From: Mesorhizobium sp. B2-7-2
GTDB lineage: Bacteria; Pseudomonadota; Alphaproteobacteria; Rhizobiales; Rhizobiaceae
DNA length: 64,000 nt
NCBI RefSeq assembly: GCF_006440775.1
Contig: NZ_VFTZ01000024.1
Coordinates: 26,940-90,939 of the forward strand
Reading direction: 5' to 3'
The notes under the pieces were generated by a model. The model saw only the letters and a list, made by a program, of their open reading frames with translations, did no database searches and was not told the origin of the DNA. The position numbers were made by a program, and so were the translations under genes. Shown in pieces: positions 17,859 to 25,696 of this stretch. Each line of letters begins with the position of its first letter. The stretch's first letter is position 1.

Positions 17859-19124
17859 CTATTGCGCGTCGTCGCCGCCGGCGTCGCCATTCTCGCCATT
17901 GGCCCCGGCGTCGCTGCTGTCGGCGTTGCCATCGGGGGCTGCCGGCGCCGTCGTCTGGCCGGAGGCCTTGGCGGCGGCATCAGCCTGCTTCTTCTGCAGC
18001 GCTCGGTAACGGGCGACGTTCTGGTTGTGCTCTTCCAGCGTCGCTGCGAAGACATGGCCGCCATTGCCGTCGGCGACGAAATAGAGGTCGTCGGTCTTGG
18101 ACGGATTCGCGACCGCTTCGAGCGCCGCCCGGCCCGGATTGGCGATCGGCGTCGGCGGCAGGCCCTTGATCATGTAGGTGTTGTAGGGCGTCTGCTTGTC
18201 GAGGTCCGACTGGTAGATCGGCCGGTCCGCCGGCTTTCCCTTGCCGCCGAAAAGGCCGTAAATGATGGTCGGGTCGGACTGCAGCCGCATGCCCTTGGCC
18301 AGGCGGTTGAGGAACACCGCAGCGACGCGCGAGCGCTCGTCGCTCCTGCCCGTTTCCTTCTCGACGATCGAGGCGAGCGTGACGAAGTCGTCGATGTTGG
18401 CGATCGGCAGGTCGGCCGCGCGATGCGACCAGACATCCTCGACCAGCTTCTTCTGGTCGGCGACCAGCTTGTCGACCATTTGCTGCCTGGTGGCGCCGCG
18501 GGTGAAGCGCAGCGTGTCGGTGGCTATGGTGCCTTCCGGCGGCAAGGTCAGCGGCATGTCGCCGGTGAGCGCCTCCTGATCGGCGACGCGCTGCAGCGCC
18601 TGCTCGACCGTCAGCCCTTCGGGAATGGTAAGCGAGTACATCACCGACTTGCCGCTCTTGAAGAGCTCCATGATGTCGCGCATCGAGGCGCGCGGCTTGA
18701 TGGCATATTCGCCAGCCTTGAGCGCCGATTCATTGCCCGTGGCGCGTACGCCGAGCCGGAAGATGCGGGCATCGCTGATCAGGCTGCGACGTTCCAGCTG
18801 GTCGGCAATCTCCTGCACGCCGGTGTTCGGCTTGATCATGAAGGTGTCGCCATTGGCGGACGGGCCTGGCTCGACGAAAGCCTGCATGCCGAAATAGAGC
18901 GCGGCACCCGAGGCGAGCACGGCAAGGATAACCATGGAGAGGAAGAAATTCAGGAACACGACGAACTGGCTGCGCGAGGCGAGCGAGCGCTTCGAAGGCG
19001 GCGGCGTACCGGCTTCCGGGCGCAACGCCTCGGCCGCGGTCTTCGGCATGATCGGCACCTTTGTGCCCTGCCGTGCGAAATCCCCGTCGCCGCCCGGATT
19101 TGTGCTCCCAGGATTTGTGCTCAT
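17859..19124 (-). CDS. mltG: Endolytic murein transglycosylase MltG
   Basis: 421 residues from the ATG at 19124. A TTG at 19151 with a stronger ribosome site (AGGGGG) would add nine residues. A cytoplasmic basic tail, one membrane segment (about residues 60-82) and a LysM-like subdomain precede the YceG/MltG catalytic region, where SIVEKETG carries the catalytic Glu and IYQSDLDKQTPYNTY is highly conserved. MltG cleaves nascent glycan strands to set peptidoglycan length. The C-terminal 50 residues are an Ala/Gly/Asp-rich low-complexity tail. It lies downstream of fabF, the usual order. Confidence 0.94.
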   Translation of the reverse strand: MSTNPGSTNPGGDGDFARQGTKVPIMPKTAAEALRPEAGTPPPSKRSLASRSQFVVFLNFFLSMVILAVLASGAALYFGMQAFVEPGPSANGDTFMIKPNTGVQEIADQLERRSLISDARIFRLGVRATGNESALKAGEYAIKPRASMRDIMELFKSGKSVMYSLTIPEGLTVEQALQRVADQEALTGDMPLTLPPEGTIATDTLRFTRGATRQQMVDKLVADQKKLVEDVWSHRAADLPIANIDDFVTLASIVEKETGRSDERSRVAAVFLNRLAKGMRLQSDPTIIYGLFGGKGKPADRPIYQSDLDKQTPYNTYMIKGLPPTPIANPGRAALEAVANPSKTDDLYFVADGNGGHVFAATLEEHNQNVARYRALQKKQADAAAKASGQTTAPAAPDGNADSSDAGANGENGDAGGDDAQ

Positions 19125-19156
19125 GGCGCGCCCTACCGTCTGATCTTGCAACGAAT

Positions 19157-19178
19157 CCCCCTAGCTACAAACTAGGGG
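19157..19178 (-). promoter_or_regulatory. Small hairpin overlapping the upstream mltG ribosome site
   Basis: CCCCTAG (19157-19163) and CTAGGGG (19172-19178) form a perfect 7-bp stem with an eight-base loop. In the mltG transcript the 3' arm includes the AGGGGG that would serve a TTG start at 19151. The hairpin could hide that ribosome site. Confidence 0.35.
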
Positions 19179-19234
19179 AGAATTTGGCAAAAATGACGGC
19201 AGGTGGCGGGACTGCCGGCTGGTTGTCTTTTTCT

Positions 19235-19282
19235 GAGCAATCCCGGGTGGAAAGGCGCTGAGCACTCTTCCCGGGATTGCTC
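19235..19282. repeat. Perfect 13-bp inverted repeat between fabF and mltG
   Basis: GAGCAATCCCGGG at 19235-19247 pairs exactly with CCCGGGATTGCTC at 19270-19282 (22-base loop), starting 12 bases beyond the fabF stop. In the direction of fabF transcription it is followed by A-rich, not T-rich, sequence, so it is not a standard intrinsic terminator. It may protect the fab transcript 3' end. Confidence 0.5.
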
Positions 19283-19293
19283 CCGCTGGCCTT

Positions 19294-20556
19294 TCAGCCA
19301 TTGTAGCGCTGGAACACGAGCGAGGCGTTGGTGCCGCCGAAGCCGAAGGAATTCGACAGCGCGACATCGATCTGACGCTGGCGCGGCTTATTCGGCACGA
19401 GATCGATCGCGGTCTCGCGTTCCGGATTGTCGAGATTGATGGTTGCCGGCGCGACGTTGTCGCGGATGGCGAGGATCGAGAAGATCGCTTCGGCGGCACC
19501 CGCGGCGCCCAGCAGATGGCCGATCGACGACTTGGTCGACGACATCGAGATCTTCGAGGCGGCATTGCCGACCAGCCGCTCGACCGCGCCGAGCTCGATC
19601 GTGTCGGCCATGGTTGAGGTGCCGTGCGCGTTGATGTAGTCGACGTCGGCCGGCGAGAGTTTCGCCCGGTTCAGGGCCGCCGTCATGCAGCGGAAGGCGC
19701 CATCGCCATCTTCGGCCGGCGCGGTGATATGGTGGGCATCGCCGGTCAGGCCATAGCCGGTGACCTCGGCATAAATCTTGGCACCGCGCGCCTTGGCGTG
19801 CTCCAGCTCTTCCAGGACGACGACGCCCGCGCCCTCGCCCATGACGAAGCCGTCGCGGTCGCGATCATAAGGACGCGAAGCTGTTTCGGGGCTGTCGTTG
19901 CGCTCGGTGGAGAGCGCGCGGCAGGCGGCGAAGCCGGCAATCGACAGCCGGGTGACCGGTGCCTCGGCGCCGCCGGCCAGCATCACATCGGCATCGCCCC
20001 ACATGATCAGCCGGGCTGCGTCGCCAATGGCGTGCGCACCGGTCGAGCAGGCAGTGACCACCGCATGGTTCGGGCCTTTCAGGCCGTGGCGGATGGAAAC
20101 CTGGCCCGAGACCAGATTGATGATCTGTCCGGGGATGAAGAAGGGGCTGATGCGGCGCGGGCCGCGTTCCTTCAGGATCATCGCGTTCTCGGCGATGCCG
20201 TCGATGCCGCCGATGCCGGAGCCGATCAGAACGCCGGTGGCGCACTGGTCCTCATGTGTCTGCGGCTTCCAGCCGGAATCGGCCAGCGCCTCGTCGGCGG
20301 CCGCGATGCCATAGAGAATGAACTCGCCGATCTTGCGTAGTTCCTTCGGCTCGAGCACAGCCTCCGGATTGAAGGTGCCGTTCGAGCCGTCGCCGCGCGG
20401 AATGATGTGGGCGATCTTGCAGGCAAGATCGTCCACCTCGAATTCGGTGACGCGCCGGCAGGCGCTGCGGCCGGAGAGCAATTCCCGCCAGCTATGCTCG
20501 ACGCCCATGCCGAACGGCGAAAGCAGGCCAAGGCCCGTGACGACGACACGCCTCAT
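19294..20556 (-). CDS. fabF: Beta-ketoacyl-ACP synthase II
   Basis: 420 residues from the ATG at 20556, giving MRRVVVTGLGLLSPFG. The catalytic Cys170 sits in VVTACSTGAHAIGDA, and the two active-site histidines in NAHGTSTMADTIE and KSSIGHLLGAAG, the Cys-His-His triad of elongating condensing enzymes. FabF extends acyl-ACP with malonyl-ACP. It follows acpP in the same direction, the common proteobacterial arrangement. Confidence 0.97.
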   Translation of the reverse strand: MRRVVVTGLGLLSPFGMGVEHSWRELLSGRSACRRVTEFEVDDLACKIAHIIPRGDGSNGTFNPEAVLEPKELRKIGEFILYGIAAADEALADSGWKPQTHEDQCATGVLIGSGIGGIDGIAENAMILKERGPRRISPFFIPGQIINLVSGQVSIRHGLKGPNHAVVTACSTGAHAIGDAARLIMWGDADVMLAGGAEAPVTRLSIAGFAACRALSTERNDSPETASRPYDRDRDGFVMGEGAGVVVLEELEHAKARGAKIYAEVTGYGLTGDAHHITAPAEDGDGAFRCMTAALNRAKLSPADVDYINAHGTSTMADTIELGAVERLVGNAASKISMSSTKSSIGHLLGAAGAAEAIFSILAIRDNVAPATINLDNPERETAIDLVPNKPRQRQIDVALSNSFGFGGTNASLVFQRYNG

Positions 20557-20590
20557 CGCAGGTCCTCCCCGGTGATGCCTGCGAGAGAAC

Positions 20591-20827
20591 TCAGGCCGAG
20601 GCCTTGTCGATATACTTGACGGCGTCGCCGACGGTGAGGATGGTCTCGGCCGCATCGTCCGGAATCTCGACGCCGAACTCCTCTTCGAATGCCATGACGA
20701 GTTCAACCGTGTCGAGGCTGTCCGCGCCCAGATCGTCGATGAAGCTCGCCTGCTCCGTCACCTTGTCGGCATCGACGCCGAGATGCTCGATGACGATCTT
20801 CTTGACGCGCTCTGCGGTGTCACTCAT
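20591..20827 (-). CDS. acpP: Acyl carrier protein
   Basis: 78 residues from the ATG at 20827 (MSDTAERVKKIVIEHLGV). Acidic helical protein with the phosphopantetheine attachment serine in GADSLDTVELVMAFEEEFG. It carries growing acyl chains for the fatty-acid synthase enzymes encoded on either side and probably for the ketosynthases elsewhere in the window. An in-frame ATG three codons upstream is less typical. Confidence 0.97.
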   Translation of the reverse strand: MSDTAERVKKIVIEHLGVDADKVTEQASFIDDLGADSLDTVELVMAFEEEFGVEIPDDAAETILTVGDAVKYIDKASA

Positions 20828-20860
20828 TTGGGGCAATCCTCGTCTTAGGTTGTCTATCTT

Positions 20861-20889
20861 CGTTAGCGGGCGGAATGCCGCTAATCAAG
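20861..20889 (-). promoter_or_regulatory. Possible acpP promoter overlapping a 7-bp inverted repeat
   Basis: Read on the minus strand, CTTGAT (20889-20884) is followed after 17 bases by CTAACG (20866-20861), a partial match to the rhizobial CTTGAC-N17-CTATAT pattern. TTAGCGG and CCGCTAA (20863-20884) form a perfect inverted repeat filling the spacer, which could be a repressor site. The prediction is weak. Confidence 0.3.
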
Positions 20890-21025
20890 CTGAAAGATGG
20901 TCTTGCGGGCAACGCAACGCCACAGGACCGGTTTTTGCCCGAACCGCCGGGTTGCGGGCCGCATTACACGAAAAATGACGGGCGTCCAAGCCGAAATGGC
21001 TGTTTTCACAGGCGCCCGCCCAGCC

Positions 21026-21763
21026 TCAGATCATTGCCATGCCGCCGTTGACGTGAATGGTCTGGCCGGTGACATAGGCCGCCTCGTTTGAGGCAAGATA
21101 AGCGACGGCGGATGCCACTTCAACGCTGGTGCCCATGCGCCGGGTCGGGATCGCGGCCATGATCGTCTCTTTCTGCTTGTCGTTGAGCTTGTCGGTCATG
21201 GCCGATTCGATGAAGCCCGGGGCGACGCAGTTGACGGTGATGTTGCGGGTGGCGATCTCCTGCGCCAGCGACTTGGAAAAGCCGATCATGCCTGCTTTGG
21301 AGGCGCAGTAATTGGTCTGGCCGGGATTGCCGGTGACGCCGACCACCGAGGTGATGTTGATGATGCGGCCATGGCGGCGGCGCATCATCGGGTGGGTCAG
21401 CTCGCGGGCCAGCCGGAACACGGCGGTGAGGTTGACCTCGATCACCGAATCCCAGTCGGCGTCCGACATGCGCACGAACAGGCCGTCCTTGGTGATGCCG
21501 GCATTGTTGACCAGGATGTCGACGCCCTCGAGATCGGCCTCCGCTTTCTGGCCGAGCGCCTTGACCGCGTCACGGTTCGTCAGGTCCGCCGGAAACAGTT
21601 TTACGCGGTCGCCCAACTCGCCCGCCAAGGCTTCCAGCTTCTCCACACGGGTGCCGTGCAGGCCGACGATCGCGCCCTGGCTGTGCAGCACCCTGGCGAT
21701 CGCCTCGCCGATGCCTCCCGATGCGCCGGTGACGAGCGCCTTGCGGCCGGTCAGTTCGAACAT
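21026..21763 (-). CDS. fabG: 3-oxoacyl-ACP reductase
   Basis: 245 residues. TGASGGIGEAIA forms the NADPH-binding Rossmann turn, NNAGIT the conserved core, and YCASKAGMIG the catalytic Tyr-x-x-x-Lys of classical SDRs, with the usual FabG C-terminus YVTGQTIHVNGGMAMI. It performs the first reduction in each fatty-acid elongation cycle. It is normally next to fabD, but here a toxin-antitoxin pair lies between the two. Confidence 0.96.
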   Translation of the reverse strand: MFELTGRKALVTGASGGIGEAIARVLHSQGAIVGLHGTRVEKLEALAGELGDRVKLFPADLTNRDAVKALGQKAEADLEGVDILVNNAGITKDGLFVRMSDADWDSVIEVNLTAVFRLARELTHPMMRRRHGRIINITSVVGVTGNPGQTNYCASKAGMIGFSKSLAQEIATRNITVNCVAPGFIESAMTDKLNDKQKETIMAAIPTRRMGTSVEVASAVAYLASNEAAYVTGQTIHVNGGMAMI

Positions 21764-21800
21764 TTTTATTCCCTTTCAAATCGGACAGGTCAGGTGCCGG

Positions 21801-22067
21801 CTATCTGTAGACGTCGCCTCTATGGCCGATGGTTACGACAAGAATGACAAGCCGCCTGTCTTGCACATCGCAGATAATCCGATAATCCCCAACCCGGTAT
21901 CTCCAGAACGTCGCCAGCGGCCCCTTTAGTGGCTTGCCCAGCTCACGCGGATTGTCGAGTTCGGCCAGTCGATTTTCGATGAAGTCGCGGATACGGTTGC
22001 GTGTATGTGGATCTAGTTTTTCGACAAACTTGCGGGCCGAACGAGCATATTCAAGCGTCCATGCCAC
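21801..22067 (-). CDS. RelE/ParE-type toxin
   Basis: 88 residues. WTLEYARSARKFVEKLDPHTRNRIRDFI, LKGPLATFWRYRVGDYRIICDV and LVILVVTIGHRGDVYR form the compact RelE fold, with the basic C-terminal residues (R-Y-R ... H-R) expected of mRNA-cleaving members. Its start overlaps the antitoxin gene by 17 bases. Base composition is less GC-rich than the fab genes around it, consistent with insertion. Target activity is inferred. Confidence 0.88.
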   Translation of the reverse strand: MAWTLEYARSARKFVEKLDPHTRNRIRDFIENRLAELDNPRELGKPLKGPLATFWRYRVGDYRIICDVQDRRLVILVVTIGHRGDVYR

Positions 22068-22272
22068 GCCAGAAATCCTCGCTCTTTACGACATCCTCCT
22101 CACCTCGCCTGATGCGCTCAAGCACCTCGGCAGCGAGATAATAGTCTTCCACGTCTTCGAGCCCACGTTCAATGAGCTCACGCAGATAGTAGGCTTTACT
22201 GCGGCCGGTCTTGGCCGCGAGAAAGTCCAAGCGTTCTTCAATCTCAGGCGCCAGGCGGATGGATGTCGGCAT
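22051..22272 (-). CDS. Antitoxin, RelB/ribbon-helix-helix type
   Basis: 73 residues from the ATG at 22272. MPTSIRLAPEIEERLDFLAAKTGRSKAYYLRELIERGLEDVED is a classic ribbon-helix-helix DNA-binding N-terminus, followed by a charged toxin-binding tail ending EDFWRGMDA. It precedes and overlaps the toxin gene. A near-perfect ATACATGTAT-type palindrome lies 15 bases upstream and is the likely autoregulatory operator. A longer reading from 22302 would run through that operator and is rejected. Confidence 0.88.
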   Translation of the reverse strand: MPTSIRLAPEIEERLDFLAAKTGRSKAYYLRELIERGLEDVEDYYLAAEVLERIRRGEEDVVKSEDFWRGMDA

Positions 22273-22286
22273 GAGGAGCTTCCGGT

Positions 22287-22304
22287 GAATACATGTATTC
22301 ATGT
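22287..22304. promoter_or_regulatory. Probable toxin-antitoxin operator
   Basis: GAATACATGTATTC (22287-22300) is a perfect 14-bp palindrome, overlapped by a second half-site ATGTAT to 22306. It lies immediately upstream of the antitoxin start, as expected for a ribbon-helix-helix autorepressor. Confidence 0.6.
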
Positions 22305-22338
22305 ATCGCCTTAGGGCTGAAAGTTCAAGCTTTGATAA

Positions 22339-23292
22339 CTATCCCAGCGCCGCCAGCGTCGCCTCGACCTCCGCCGCTGTGCCGACGGCGCCGGTGGCGA
22401 TGTCGCGGTTGATGCGGCGCGCCAGGCCCGACAGCACTTTGCCTGCGCCGACTTCATAGAGGCTCGCGACGCCGTGGGCGCCAAACCATTCCACTGTCTC
22501 TCGCCAGCGCACGCGGGCGACCACCTGCTCGACCAGGCGGCGGGCGATCTCATCGGGGTCACTGGTCGGGGTTACGGTGACGTTCGAGACGATCGGAACC
22601 ACCAGCGCGGATTTCGCGACACCGGCCAGCGCCTCGCGCATGATGTCGGCGGCCGGCGTCATCAGCGCCGAATGAAAGGGGGCGGAAACCTGCAGCATCA
22701 GCGCCCGCTTGGCGCCTTTTTCGGTGCACAGCTTCGCCGCCAGCTCGACCGCCGGCCTGGCGCCGGAGATCACCAGCTGGCCACCGCCATTGTCGTTGGC
22801 GACCTGGCAGACGGAACCGTTGCCGACCTCGCGAGCTGCCTCGGCGCAAGCGGCCTCGACGTCGGCCTGTTCCAGCCCGATGATCGCGGCCATGGCGCCC
22901 TCGCCGGTCGGCACCGCCGCCTGCATGGCGTTGCCGCGGGTCCGAAGCAGCCGCGCCGCGTCGCCGACCGAAACGAAGCCGGCCGCGGCAAGCGCGGAAT
23001 ATTCACCCAGCGAATGGCCGGCGACATAGGCCACCTTGTCCTTCAAAGAGAAGCCGCGCGCTTCGAGCGCGCGCATCGCCGCCAGCGACACCGCCATCAG
23101 CGCAGGCTGGGCGTTGGCCGTTAGCGTCAGCGTCTCTTCCGGTCCTTCCCAGATGAGTTTCGACAGTTTTTCGCCGAGCGCTGCGTCCACTTCCTCGAAG
23201 ACGCGGCGTGCTTCGGGGAATGCAACGGCGAGGTCCTTGCCCATGCCGACGGCCTGGCTGCCCTGTCCCGGAAAGGTGAATGCGACGGCCAT
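22339..23292 (-). CDS. fabD: Malonyl-CoA:ACP transacylase
   Basis: 317 residues. FTFPGQGSQAVGMG at the start and the GHSLGEYSALAAAG nucleophile elbow (catalytic Ser) identify FabD; APFHSALM holds the active-site His. It loads malonyl groups onto ACP for the condensing enzymes. It is the first gene of the leftward fatty-acid cluster and diverges from the LTA-synthase-like gene across about 275 bases. Confidence 0.96.
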   Translation of the reverse strand: MAVAFTFPGQGSQAVGMGKDLAVAFPEARRVFEEVDAALGEKLSKLIWEGPEETLTLTANAQPALMAVSLAAMRALEARGFSLKDKVAYVAGHSLGEYSALAAAGFVSVGDAARLLRTRGNAMQAAVPTGEGAMAAIIGLEQADVEAACAEAAREVGNGSVCQVANDNGGGQLVISGARPAVELAAKLCTEKGAKRALMLQVSAPFHSALMTPAADIMREALAGVAKSALVVPIVSNVTVTPTSDPDEIARRLVEQVVARVRWRETVEWFGAHGVASLYEVGAGKVLSGLARRINRDIATGAVGTAAEVEATLAALG

Positions 23293-23567
23293 TTGAGGTC
23301 TCTCCAGAGGCTGGTTTTGTCTGCCTCTGGCGCAAGGCGGACAGCCAAGTCAAGCCCGCAGGCGTCTCTTCGGCCTGCATTTCAGCCGTAAGAACCTGCC
23401 GACTGCCTGTTCCAAAAGCCTTTTTGGCGATCACACCTGATGAAAACCGCTCACGTTTAGTTTGCTGGCTCTTCTTATTTCCGCCACAGGCGCTAGCTTT
23501 TCGTGACATTTCGATGACAGTGGCGTGACGCGAGTGGAAGACGCGTGACAAGGGCCGGGGAAGCAAA

Positions 23568-25493
23568 GTGGCAAGGATCAGGAAAGGCGCGGCCAAACCC
23601 GCGCCGCAATTTTTGGAAGACGATCCGTCCACCGGCTATCTGCCGGGACGAGCCTGGCCGACCGTACGCTACGGCCTGTCGACGCTTCTTGCCTCAGCCC
23701 TGCTCGTCTTCGCGATCGAGCTGATCGTCCGCGGCGATTTCTTCGGCACGGTCGATTTCTTCATGCAGCCCTTCAAGCCCGGCTGGACTACCATCATCGT
23801 CTTCGCCCTGGTGCTGCTCGGGCTGGACGCCATACTCGGCCGCAGCCACCAGAGCCTGATGATCGTGGCGCCGCTGACGCTGGCGCTGGCCTTTGTCGGC
23901 CACCAGAAATCGCGCTATCTCGGCGACCCGCTCTATCCCACGGATTTCCTGTTCGCCCGCCAGATCGTGGCGCTGATGCCGCTCCTGGTGCGCGAGCGCC
24001 CGTGGACGGCCGTCATGCTGGCGGTCGGCATCGTCGGCGGTCTGACGTTGCTCGTGTACGGCTGGCGGACCTGGCGCCGGCGGGTGCCTATCCTCAGCCG
24101 CAAGGGCCGCCTGGCGCGGCTGGCGCTTGCCGTGCCGCTGCTCGCCTTCTTCGTCTCGATCATGGACTACGCCACCTTCTCGTGGACTCGCGACCGGCTG
24201 CAGATCATCCCGATCATGTGGGACCAGAAGGAGAACTACGCCTCCAACGGCTTTGCGCTGGCCTTCGCGATGAACGTGCCGATGGCGCATGTCGCGGCGC
24301 CGCCCGGCTATTCCGAGAAGACGATGGCCGCGATCCAGCGCCCCGACGTCGCCGCTTCCGTGCCGGACGAGAAGCCGGATATCGTGGTGGTGATGAGCGA
24401 ATCCTTCTGGGATCCGACGCACCTGCCCGGCGTCACCATCAAGCCCGACCCGATCCCGACGGTCAGGGCGTTGCGCTCCGGCTCGATGTTCTCGCCCGAG
24501 TTTGGGGGCATGACCGCCAATATCGAGTTCGAGGCGCTGACCGGCTTTTCCAACGCCTTCCTGCCAGCCGGCTCGATCCCGTATCAGCAATATGTGCGCA
24601 CCCCGACCCCGTCGCTGGCGACCTTCCTGAAGAGCCAGGGCTACCGGGCGCGCGCCATCCATCCCGGCACCAACTGGTTCTGGAACCGCGGCGCCGTCTA
24701 TGCCGATTTCGGCTTCAACGACTTCCGCTCCGAAGAGACACTGCCGCCGATGGAAAAGCGTGGGCCGCTGGCTTCGGACGCGGCAATGACCGACGAGATC
24801 ATCCGCGAGGCGGACGCCAGCGACGATCCGGTGTTCCTGTTCGCCGTCAGTCTGCAGAACCACGGTCCTTACGAGCCCTACCGCTACTACAACCCGACGC
24901 ATTCGATCGACGCGCCGATCAGTTCCTGGGCGCGGGAATCGCTGCTTTCCTATGCCGAGGGGTCGGCCGACGCCGACCGCGGCCTGCAGCGCCTGATCGA
25001 CTGGGCAAAGGCCCGCCAGCGGCCGACCATCATCGCCTTCTTCGGCGACCATCTGCCGCCGCTCGGACCCGTCTATGTCGAGACCGGTTTTCTCAAGGAC
25101 AATGTCGCGCCGCGCAAAGAGCCGGCGGTCGCCGCGCTCGAACACCACGATACGCCTTTGGTTATCTGGTCGAACCGCTCCGGTCCGGTCGAGAACATTG
25201 GCTCGGTGAGCCCGGCCTTCCTGCCCTACCATATCCTGACCACGGCAGGCATCAGCCACCCCTATTACACCGGCTTCCTCGGCGCGCTGCGCGAACACTA
25301 CCGGGTGGTCGACCGCAACCTGCTCCTGTCGCCCGTGGGCGAAGCAACGCCGGATTGGGCGAGGCAGAAGCAGATCGATCCGAAGATCAACGATTTCCGG
25401 CTCATTCAATACGACATGATGTTCGGCAAGCGGCTCTCGGCGCCCGACTTCTTCCCCGAGACGGTGAACAGGCTGGTCGCGCATACAAGCTGA
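23568..25493 (+). CDS. LTA synthase / sulfatase-family membrane phosphotransferase
   Basis: 641 residues from a GTG at 23568 with a GGGGAA site. Membrane segments occupy about residues 35-190, followed by a large extracytoplasmic domain: DIVVVMSESFWDPTHLPG holds the conserved metal-binding Glu/Ser stretch, then GGMTANIEFEALTGF (the Thr-type nucleophile region), SLQNHGPYE, and FFGDHLPPLG, the metal-binding Asp-His. This is the alkaline-phosphatase-like fold of LtaS and OpgB-type enzymes, which move phosphoglycerol or phosphoethanolamine head groups to envelope glycans. In rhizobia a cyclic-glucan or lipid substrate is plausible; the exact one is unknown. Confidence 0.85.
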   Translation: MARIRKGAAKPAPQFLEDDPSTGYLPGRAWPTVRYGLSTLLASALLVFAIELIVRGDFFGTVDFFMQPFKPGWTTIIVFALVLLGLDAILGRSHQSLMIVAPLTLALAFVGHQKSRYLGDPLYPTDFLFARQIVALMPLLVRERPWTAVMLAVGIVGGLTLLVYGWRTWRRRVPILSRKGRLARLALAVPLLAFFVSIMDYATFSWTRDRLQIIPIMWDQKENYASNGFALAFAMNVPMAHVAAPPGYSEKTMAAIQRPDVAASVPDEKPDIVVVMSESFWDPTHLPGVTIKPDPIPTVRALRSGSMFSPEFGGMTANIEFEALTGFSNAFLPAGSIPYQQYVRTPTPSLATFLKSQGYRARAIHPGTNWFWNRGAVYADFGFNDFRSEETLPPMEKRGPLASDAAMTDEIIREADASDDPVFLFAVSLQNHGPYEPYRYYNPTHSIDAPISSWARESLLSYAEGSADADRGLQRLIDWAKARQRPTIIAFFGDHLPPLGPVYVETGFLKDNVAPRKEPAVAALEHHDTPLVIWSNRSGPVENIGSVSPAFLPYHILTTAGISHPYYTGFLGALREHYRVVDRNLLLSPVGEATPDWARQKQIDPKINDFRLIQYDMMFGKRLSAPDFFPETVNRLVAHTS

Positions 25494-25592
25494 GCTGAGC
25501 GCAGTCACAGCCGATCGCGGCTATCCCGGTCCGTGGTGGGAAACGATGCTTCGATGCCGGGCCTTGGAAAGGTTTTGTCGCTGCGATTTAGA

Positions 25593-25688
25593 GCAATTCC
25601 AGGAAAAGTGTGAGCGGTTTTCCGTCCGGAATTGCGTAAAAAACAAAGAGACAGGGCGTTTCGCCGTTTCCGTGAAACGGTGAAACGC
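25593..25688. repeat. Two-hairpin intergenic element
   Basis: GCAATTCC...GGAATTGC (25593-25635) and GCGTTTC GCCGTTTC...GAAACGG T GAAACGC (25656-25688) are two adjacent stem-loops between convergent genes. It may serve as a bidirectional transcript end. It is followed within nine bases by the stop of the FAD oxidoreductase gene. Confidence 0.75.
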
Positions 25689-25696
25689 ACTGAAAG

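Noticed and set aside
23694..25508. Long antisense frame across the LtaS-like gene, and a second plus-strand frame from 24002
   Set aside because: Both are codon-position shadows of the same GC-rich gene; only the 23568 frame has membrane helices and catalytic motifs.
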